A stretch of 6,765 bases of DNA from positions 1-6,765 of the forward strand of contig CALMZT010000081.1 of the NCBI GenBank assembly GCA_937870805.1. Direction: 5' to 3'. A model generated the notes under the pieces. The model saw only the letters and a list, made by a program, of their open reading frames with translations, had not been told where the DNA came from and ran no database searches. This document shows positions 1 to 6,765 of the stretch, piece by piece. Source of the stretch: an uncultured Chloroflexota bacterium (GTDB taxonomy: Bacteria > Chloroflexota > Anaerolineae > Aggregatilineales > Phototrophicaceae). Within the stretch, counting starts at the first letter, position 1, and every line of letters begins with the position of its first letter. The translations under genes and the position numbers were made by a program.

Positions 1-198
<198 letters not shown>

Positions 199-207
199 CT
201 AGAACAC

Positions 208-232
208 GTCAAGCCAGCGCAAGCGGCATGAC
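208..232 (+). other. Hairpin just downstream of 16S 3' end
   Basis: GTCA (208-211) pairs with TGAC (229-232), GCC (213-215) with GGC (225-227) and GC (217-218) with GC (223-224), around a GCAA tetraloop (219-222). There is one A/A mismatch and one bulged A. It lies 10 bases after the 16S end and may help 16S 3' maturation, or it may be part of the long pre-16S stem, whose other arm would be upstream of the window. The fold is visible in the sequence; the role is inferred. Confidence 0.5.
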
Positions 233-362
233 AAGGCGGATCAGCGCAAGCCAACTTCGCCAACAGCAACAAAACAAACAGCCGCCAAGCTGGATAAAAC
301 ATGGCAAAAGTCAGCAACACAATCCCATGACCGGGGAATAGTCCCCTCTTTCCGTGCCACTT

Positions 363-408
363 CCCTGCCGTTAAGCGCAAACAAAAGCGCTGAGCGTGCA
401 GGGTTTTT
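363..408 (+). terminator. Intrinsic-terminator-like hairpin inside the 16S-23S spacer
   Basis: Left arm CCCTGC plus CGTTAAGCGC (363-378), loop AAACAAAA (379-386), right arm GCGCTGAGCG, one bulged T, then GCAGGG (387-403), followed directly by TTTTT (404-408). Fifteen pairs form (one is T-G), with one A/G mismatch and one bulge. The GC-rich base of the stem followed immediately by a T run is the classic form of a Rho-independent terminator. Because it sits between 16S and 23S of one operon, full termination is unlikely. It could instead give partial termination overridden by rRNA antitermination factors, a pause site, or only a structural or processing element. Confidence 0.5.
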
Positions 409-429
409 GCGTCTCTGGTAAAGACGCCG

Positions 430-447
430 CCACATCTGACGATGTGG
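430..447 (+). other. Perfect 7-bp spacer hairpin with TGAC loop
   Basis: CCACATC (430-436) and GATGTGG (441-447) are perfectly complementary around TGAC. It directly follows another hairpin (GCGTCT 409-414 with AGACGC 422-427), so two small stems are stacked between the terminator-like stem and the left side of the pre-23S processing stem. Its right arm could alternatively pair with CCACA in the 23S-5S spacer (3537-3541), so the two folds may compete. Confidence 0.45.
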
Positions 448-461
448 GCGCAGGTTAACAA

Positions 462-475
462 GCGAATAGACAGCG
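462..475 (+). repeat. Left arm of outer pre-23S processing helix (inverted repeat)
   Basis: GCGAATAGACAGCG is the exact reverse complement of 3507-3520 in the 23S-5S spacer, giving a perfect 14-bp helix across the whole 23S. AGGTT (452-456) can also pair with AACCT (3525-3529) just outside it. Long stems that bring together the ends of pre-rRNA are the known substrates of RNase III; the use of this one is inferred. Confidence 0.75.
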
Positions 476-525
476 ATGTAGGCTCAGTGTTGGGAAACAG
501 TGAGCGTACCGGGAACGATTGAAAA

Positions 526-569
526 GCAAGAAAGCATGCCTCCTTGGAACACCGGAGGAGCGCAGACGA

Positions 570-577
<8 letters not shown>
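526..577 (+). repeat. Left arm of inner pre-23S processing stem
   Basis: This segment is largely complementary to 3401-3454. Matching blocks include GCAAG with the reverse complement at 3450-3454, ATGCCTCC (536-543) with GGGAGGCAT (one G-T pair), a GGAACAC/GTGTGCTCC block, and the terminal 23S helix CACACAGC (570-577) with GCTGAGTG (3401-3408; one A/A mismatch). The last block sets my estimate of the mature 23S ends. The last 8 bases belong to mature 23S helix 1. Confidence 0.7.
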
Positions 578-3400
<2,823 letters not shown>

Positions 3401-3408
<8 letters not shown>

Positions 3409-3454
3409 GCGTGTTGCAATCCGCCGTGTGCTCCAGGGAGGCATCCTTCCTTGC
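3401..3454 (+). repeat. Right arm of inner pre-23S processing stem
   Basis: This is the complement of 526-577. It begins with GCTGAGTG, the 3' strand of 23S terminal helix 1, and runs into the 23S-5S spacer through GTGTGCTCC, GGGAGGCATCC and CTTGC. Mismatches and small bulges interrupt it, as in other pre-23S stems. Confidence 0.7.
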
Positions 3455-3581
3455 CAAAAGAAAAGCAATACAACAAAATCCCCGAAGCATTGAGCAACAA
3501 CAATGCCGCTGTCTATTCGCAAAACAACCTCCACTGCCACAAAGCAAAAGACAAGGCAGAGTGTGGAACAAGGGGAAGTGT
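3409..3581 (+). other. 23S-5S internal transcribed spacer, no tRNA genes
   Basis: A spacer of about 170 bases, rich in A and C, with no tRNA. Its first part is the right side of the pre-23S processing stem (to 3454), and 3507-3520 is the right arm of the outer helix. A small hairpin, CTGCC (3534-3538) with GGCAG (3555-3559), lies between that helix and the 5S and could mark separation of the 5S precursor. A-rich, unstructured stretches such as 3456-3478 separate the paired segments. Confidence 0.88.
3507..3520 (+). repeat. Right arm of outer pre-23S processing helix
   Basis: CGCTGTCTATTCGC is the exact reverse complement of 462-475 in the 16S-23S spacer. A 14-base perfect match between two short spacers flanking a 2.8-kb gene is very unlikely by chance and supports a long-range helix in the primary transcript. 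Confidence 0.75.
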
Positions 3582-3697
3582 GTTGGTGATTAGAGCCGTG
3601 AGGGTACACCCGGTCCCATCCCGAACCCGGTCGTTAAGCTCACGAGCGCTGAGGGTACTGCGCTGGTGACGGCGTGGGAGCGTAAGCCATTGCCAAC
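3582..3697 (+). rRNA. rrf: 5S ribosomal RNA, complete
   Basis: This is a 116-base molecule of normal bacterial 5S length. Helix I is formed by GTTGGTGA (3582-3589) and TTGCCAAC (3690-3697). The conserved loop segment CCCATCCCGAACCCGG (3615-3630) is present, followed by GTTAAGCTCACGAGCGC and the helix IV/loop E region with GGTACTGC and GCGTGGGAGCGTA. It is the last gene of the rRNA operon; no tRNA follows it. Ends are placed by helix I pairing and may shift by one or two bases. Confidence 0.97.
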
Positions 3698-3849
3698 CGA
3701 CCCCTTTCCTTCCCCTCTCTCCCTTGTTTTTTGCTGCTTTTTGTTCCTCAACCACACCCAGTCGTCGAACCCCATCCGTTCCACGCCTTTTTGTTTCTCT
3801 CTTAGAATGACAAAATGCAAACATCTTCTCCTTTTGCTGACTTCGCTTA
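3698..3849 (+). other. Intergenic pyrimidine-rich, G-poor region after 5S (operon end)
   Basis: The first 60 bases or so after 5S are almost only C and T (blocks CCCCTTTCCTTCCCC and CTCTCTCCC), followed by T6 (3727-3732) and T5 (3738-3742). No GC-rich hairpin precedes these T runs, so I do not call an intrinsic terminator. C-rich, G-poor RNA is the type of sequence loaded by Rho, so Rho-dependent termination of the rRNA operon is a reasonable inference. No credible gene lies here on either strand. Confidence 0.6.
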
Positions 3850-3857
3850 CAGCAAAA
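3832..3857 (+). promoter_or_regulatory. Inverted repeat overlapping the kinase promoter -35 region (candidate operator)
   Basis: TTTTGCTG (3832-3839) and CAGCAAAA (3850-3857) are perfect 8-base inverted arms separated by 10 bases. The right arm covers the position expected for the -35 hexamer of the TATAAT promoter at 3873. Such placement suits a dimeric repressor or activator site. Alternatively it may be a weak hairpin at the end of the rRNA transcript, although no T run follows on this strand. The symmetry is seen; the role is inferred. Confidence 0.4.
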
Positions 3858-3885
3858 CGAAAATAAATCGTCTATAATCTGCGCC
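3850..3885 (+). promoter_or_regulatory. Candidate sigma70-type promoter of the kinase gene
   Basis: A perfect -10 box TATAAT lies at 3873-3878. At 17-base spacing the -35 position reads CAGCAA (3850-3855), a poor match to TTGACA. TTACAG at 3847-3852 is closer to consensus but is 20 bases away. A start near 3885 would give a leader of about 36 bases. The weak -35 plus the inverted repeat over it suggests that an activator or repressor may control this promoter. Confidence 0.55.
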
Positions 3886-3908
3886 TCTACTATTGGATCA
3901 ATCTTCAT

Positions 3909-3913
3909 TAAGG
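3909..3913 (+). promoter_or_regulatory. Short ribosome binding site of the kinase gene
   Basis: TAAGG ends 7 bases before the ATG at 3921. AAGG can pair with CCTT at 194-197 in this genome's own 16S tail. The pairing is short, so initiation is probably moderate, but the distance is right and supports the ATG at 3921 as the start. Confidence 0.5.
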
Positions 3914-3920
3914 CAAGCGC

Positions 3921-6467
3921 ATGATCGGTACGCGCCTCGGGCAATATGAAATTATCGAAGAAATCGGTCAAGGAGGTATGGCGACGGTATTCCGTGCCTA
4001 TCATCCCACTACTGACCGTCATGTCGCCATCAAAATTATCCACCGCGCGTTTGCCAGTGATGCCAAATCACTCGAACGTTTCCAGCGCGAGGCGCGCTTA
4101 GTTACTAAACTGGAACACCCTCATCTGCTGCCTGTCTATGATTACAATGCCCTGAGCGACCCGCCCTACATTGTCATGCGCTACCTGGAAAGTGGCACGC
4201 TCAAAGATGTTTTAGACAAGGGCGCGCTGCCCATCAACGAAGCGCTTCACGTCATGCGCCAGATCGGGGCGGCGCTGGATTACGCTCACCGACTCGGCGT
4301 CATTCATCGTGACATCAAACCGAGCAATATTCTTGTCGATCAGGAAGGCAATGCTTTCCTGATGGACTTTGGTATCGCACGGATTGGCGAAAAAGGCGAA
4401 GGGCTGACCCAAACGGGCTTTGCCGTCGGTACGCCCGGTTATATGTCGCCTGAACAGGGCATGGGCATAGACGTTGACCATCGCACGGACATCTATGCGC
4501 TGGGCGTGATGCTGTTCCAGATGCTCACAGGTCAAATGCCTTACACGGCTGAAACTCCGATGGGTGTCATCCTCAAGCACCTGAATAATCCTGTCCCGTC
4601 GGCAGTGGCGATGAACTCAGCGCTGCCCTCTGCTGTGGACGAAATCATCCAGCAGGCGATGGCAAAGGAAGCAGGAGATCGTTTCTCGACAGCGACAGAG
4701 ATGGCAGATGCTTTAGGCGAGGTTGCCAGCAGTGTCACTTCGGGGACACGCACGCCTGTTGTGTTGCGCAAAGCCGCACAGGAAAGTATCGAAAATCTGC
4801 AAAAAGCGCGTGAATCCCGCAAAGATGAAATTGAAGCGACAATGGCGTCGTTTGAGGCACAGCGCAAAAGCGGTGTGGGCTTGGTGGAAGACAGCAAAAC
4901 CGAAAAGATACCTTCGACAGGTGAAGGCAACCGCACCGTGCAAGTCACTACGGGAGGGGTGGGCGCTGCGCCACCCACCGCGCCCACTCTACCCTCTGCC
5001 CCCACGTCACCGACACCGACTTCAGCGCGTCCAACCTGGGCACCGATTGCGATTATTTCCGGAATCGCGCTGCTGGTGTTTGCCGCGTTTCTGCTGTTGA
5101 GTCGCCAGCCACCGCCGCCATCTGCTACTCAAACGCCTGAAGCAAGCGATACGGCTGTAGCAAACGTACCGACCAACACATCCCTTGCGGTGGCGCAAAT
5201 TACAGAAGAAGCGACTGACACCGAGACTCCTGAGGAAACAGCAGCGGTTGAGCCATCGGATACTGCCGCGCCGAGCGCTACGGATACACGCACACCGACG
5301 GATGAACCTAAAGCAACGGATACAGCGACGCCAAGCGACACAAGGACACCCACGCGCACCCTTACGCCTACCCGTACCCCAACGCGCACCTTCACGCCCA
5401 CGAATACGCCAACAGCGACTAATACACCTACCTCAACACCGACACCGACTTTGACACCGACGGACACATTTACACCGACGGCAACCGACACCTCAACGCC
5501 AGCGACTCCGGTGATTCAGGCACGGCGAAACATCACCGCGCGCTTAGGTCCGGGAGCAGAATTCCCGGAGGTGACGACGCTTGAGCAGGGAGAAATGCTG
5601 GACATCATCGGCGTCAGCGAAGATGGCGCGTGGTATCAAGTGCTGCTACCCGATGGTCGGCGTGGTTGGGTGCCGATTTCAAGTTCGCTCATCAACACCT
5701 TCGGTAATCCCGGCGTGATTCGCGTTGCCGCCGCGCCGACGCTGACGCCGACGGACACCGCAACCAACACGCCAACCGCGACCAATACACCAACCGCGAC
5801 CAGTACGCCTTCGTCAACACCAACGGCGACCAGCACGCCAACGGATACGCTCACACCGACCAACACAGCAACCGACACTCCTAAGCCTACGGATACGGCG
5901 ACGTTGACGCCGACTAACACAGCGACGGATACGCCAACAGCGACGATCACTGCATCACCGACACTCACCCCAACGTCCACGAACACATCAACGCCAACAC
6001 CGACCTCTATCCCCTCGCCGACGCCTGTGCCGCCGGGACGGATGCCCTATGTGGGAGACTTTGAGGGTGACGATCCTCTGGGAAATTGGGATTACGACGC
6101 TGCTGCCTGGCAGATCGTCAACGAAGGCGGACAAAGTGTACTGCGCGCGCAAGCCCGACTGACGCAGCCGCTGGTCGTCATGGGGCGTGCCACGCCGGAA
6201 TGGCTTGACCAGAATGCCGCCGATGTCGTCATTAGCTTTTTGGTGAATCTCGACCCACAGTCAGCAGGTACGCGCATCGTCTTCCGTTATACAGATGGTG
6301 TAGGTTATTATGCGCTTGAGATTTTCCCCGGTCTGCTCATTCTCAAGCGCAATAACCCCGAAGTAGACGTGTTCAATCGCCTTGCCGATATTGTGCTGCG
6401 GCAGGACAACAACGCGCCGACCCACCTCGTCGCGGACCTGCAGGGGTACTTCGATCACACATCTTGA
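3921..6467 (+). CDS. Transmembrane Ser/Thr protein kinase with Thr/Pro-rich stalks, SH3-like domain and C-terminal beta-rich domain
   Basis: This 848-residue receptor-type Hanks kinase should phosphorylate Ser/Thr on cytoplasmic targets in response to something sensed outside the membrane. The kinase domain (about 9-265) has glycine loop GQGGMATV (16-23), VAIK with K38, helix-C E57, HRDIKPSN (129-136, D131, K133, N136), DFG (149-151) and SPE (176-178); every catalytic residue is present. T163 and T165 in LTQTG match the activation-loop autophosphorylation sites of PknB-like kinases. A charged juxtamembrane linker (275-372) precedes one membrane span (374-394). Outside follow a Thr/Pro-rich stalk (400-530), an SH3-like domain (531-604, with GPGAEFPEV and WYQVLLPDGRRGWVP), a second Thr/Pro stalk (605-705) and a beta-rich domain beginning GDFEGDD (712). 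There are no PASTA repeats. The N-terminus MIGTRLGQYEIIEEIGQGG is typical, and the start has an AAGG site at good distance. The C-terminal domain seems to stop early, so the native protein may be longer. The ligand is unknown. Confidence 0.96.
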   Translation: MIGTRLGQYEIIEEIGQGGMATVFRAYHPTTDRHVAIKIIHRAFASDAKSLERFQREARLVTKLEHPHLLPVYDYNALSDPPYIVMRYLESGTLKDVLDKGALPINEALHVMRQIGAALDYAHRLGVIHRDIKPSNILVDQEGNAFLMDFGIARIGEKGEGLTQTGFAVGTPGYMSPEQGMGIDVDHRTDIYALGVMLFQMLTGQMPYTAETPMGVILKHLNNPVPSAVAMNSALPSAVDEIIQQAMAKEAGDRFSTATEMADALGEVASSVTSGTRTPVVLRKAAQESIENLQKARESRKDEIEATMASFEAQRKSGVGLVEDSKTEKIPSTGEGNRTVQVTTGGVGAAPPTAPTLPSAPTSPTPTSARPTWAPIAIISGIALLVFAAFLLLSRQPPPPSATQTPEASDTAVANVPTNTSLAVAQITEEATDTETPEETAAVEPSDTAAPSATDTRTPTDEPKATDTATPSDTRTPTRTLTPTRTPTRTFTPTNTPTATNTPTSTPTPTLTPTDTFTPTATDTSTPATPVIQARRNITARLGPGAEFPEVTTLEQGEMLDIIGVSEDGAWYQVLLPDGRRGWVPISSSLINTFGNPGVIRVAAAPTLTPTDTATNTPTATNTPTATSTPSSTPTATSTPTDTLTPTNTATDTPKPTDTATLTPTNTATDTPTATITASPTLTPTSTNTSTPTPTSIPSPTPVPPGRMPYVGDFEGDDPLGNWDYDAAAWQIVNEGGQSVLRAQARLTQPLVVMGRATPEWLDQNAADVVISFLVNLDPQSAGTRIVFRYTDGVGYYALEIFPGLLILKRNNPEVDVFNRLADIVLRQDNNAPTHLVADLQGYFDHTS
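5118..5510 (+). repeat. Low-complexity Thr/Pro-rich stalk 1 coding repeat
   Basis: This encodes residues 400-530 of the kinase, dominated by short units such as TPT, TDT, TNTPTAT and RTPT. Codons for Thr vary (ACA, ACG, ACC, ACT), so the protein pattern is more regular than the DNA, which implies selection on the peptide instead of recent slippage. The segment is probably an extended, possibly glycosylated cell-wall-spanning stalk. Confidence 0.85.
5733..6035 (+). repeat. Low-complexity Thr/Pro-rich stalk 2 coding repeat
   Basis: This encodes residues 605-705. It contains a near-exact 18-base tandem at 5771-5788 and 5789-5806 (peptides TPTATN, TPTATS). A 12-residue block TLTPTNTATDTP occurs at 643-654 and again at 661-672 (5847-5882 and 5901-5936), a 54-base period. 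Here DNA similarity is higher than in stalk 1, consistent with more recent duplication within the gene. Confidence 0.8.
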
Positions 6468-6736
6468 TGCTCCGTTCCACCACCGAAGCTGGAGATTTCC
6501 CCGGCCAGAAGCTGCCTAAACTTCCGCAACGTGCCTGGTTTATCAGGGAACAGATAGCAGCGCGTGGCTGCATCTCTTTCGATGGCGGCTGGTCGTGCTG
6601 AGCTGGGCAGCGAGTTGAGTTGTGGCAATCGACTGATTGATATGAGGCTCGTATGTGCTTTTAACGTGGCACAGTTGCGCATCGATGGCAGGAACACGTC
6701 ACGGTTCACAAGGACGGGATACCTTTCCATGTTCAA
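6455..6736 (-). CDS. Possible small protein of unknown function, convergent with the kinase gene
   Basis: I do not recognise this frame of 93 codons (TTG start at 6736, or 91 codons from ATG at 6730). GAGGG lies about 9 bases before the TTG. The predicted protein has no signal peptide, membrane span or familiar motif, and its middle contains many Ser/Leu/Pro residues. Its stop lies 13 bases inside the 3' end of the kinase gene on the other strand. An overlapping frame on the plus strand (6467-6601, 44 codons, beginning MLRSTTEAGDF) is equally unproven. Either could be a remnant of an interrupted gene; chance is just as likely. Confidence 0.15.
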   Translation of the reverse strand: MNMERYPVLVNRDVFLPSMRNCATLKAHTSLISISRLPQLNSLPSSARPAAIERDAATRCYLFPDKPGTLRKFRQLLAGEISSFGGGTEHQDV

Positions 6737-6765
6737 CTTGCACAGCCCTCACACGGCACGCCGGA
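6468..6765. other. Unassigned 3' segment after the kinase gene
   Basis: About 300 bases with only short open frames on both strands. On the plus strand a frame (6467-6601) is followed, one base out of register, by another open frame running from about 6600 to the window end (peptide including LIDMRLVCAFNVAQLRIDG), which could be a frameshifted remnant. I see no tRNA, no clear terminator hairpin after the kinase stop, and no inverted terminal repeats that would define an insertion sequence. Confidence 0.4.

Larger units (their letters stand above)
199..569 (+). other. 16S-23S internal transcribed spacer, no tRNA genes
   Basis: The stretch of about 370 bases between mature 16S and 23S has no tRNA-Ile, tRNA-Ala or other cloverleaf: there is no GGTTCRANYCC-type T arm or CCA-adjacent acceptor stem. 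It holds a series of hairpins: 208-232 with a GCAA loop; a small GGGGA/TCCCC stem at 333-346; a long terminator-like stem at 363-408; GCGTCT/AGACGC at 409-427; and CCACATC/GATGTGG around a TGAC loop at 430-447. Its distal part (about 443-569) is complementary to the 23S-5S spacer and forms the left side of the pre-23S processing stem. I could not find a convincing boxA antitermination element. Confidence 0.9.

Noticed and set aside
449..460. GCAGGTTAACA as a possible boxA antitermination element
   Set aside because: It shares only the TTAACA end with the boxA consensus and lies inside the processing stem; the match is too weak to call.
3513..4043. Minus-strand frame of 176 codons spanning the 5S, the intergenic region and the kinase start
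   Set aside because: It crosses the 5S gene, the kinase promoter and the kinase N-terminus antisense, and its protein is low-complexity and unfamiliar.
5771..5936. Spaced short repeats that could suggest a CRISPR array
   Set aside because: The repeats are 18- and 54-base coding duplications in an intact reading frame, with no unique spacers of constant length.
5129..5986. Long minus-strand frames rich in VGV repeats (5129-5491 and 5636-5986)
   Set aside because: They are antisense readings of the Thr/Pro codons of the kinase stalks; the periodic Val/Gly pattern follows directly from ACN and CCN codons on the other strand.

Overview
This window holds the 3' part of a bacterial ribosomal RNA operon (16S 3' end, spacer, complete 23S, spacer, complete 5S), followed on the same strand by one large gene for a membrane-anchored serine/threonine protein kinase. 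About 300 bases of unassigned sequence close the window. The 16S tail has an intact anti-Shine-Dalgarno (CCTCC), so the source is bacterial. The kinase has a single membrane span, very long Thr/Pro-rich external linkers, an SH3-like domain and a C-terminal beta-rich domain. I associate this architecture with Chloroflexota, especially Anaerolineae-like lineages. That placement is inference from protein style, not from a database comparison.

Layout: 16S 3' end at 1-198; 16S-23S spacer at 199-569 with no tRNA gene, but with several hairpins, one of which looks like an intrinsic terminator (363-408); 23S rRNA at about 570-3408; 23S-5S spacer at 3409-3581; 5S rRNA at 3582-3697. Next come a pyrimidine-rich, G-poor stretch, a promoter with a perfect TATAAT (3873-3878) overlapped at its -35 region by an 8-bp inverted repeat, and the kinase gene (3921-6467). 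The final part (6468-6765) has no recognisable gene.

The two spacers work together. Sequence on both sides of the 23S is complementary over a long distance: an inner stem (526-577 with 3401-3454) closes on the mature ends, and an outer perfect 14-bp helix (462-475 with 3507-3520) lies beyond it. This is the expected substrate for RNase III-type release of pre-23S. The 23S peptidyl-transferase region carries A at E. coli position 2057, matched by U at 2611. The kinase appears to be transcribed independently of the rRNA operon.

I do not see a clearly new multi-gene system here. The points most worth a second look are the terminator-like hairpin inside the rRNA spacer, the extended processing stem, the A2057-U2611 pair, and the abrupt end of the kinase C-terminal domain, which suggests a truncation, rearrangement or assembly junction near 6415.
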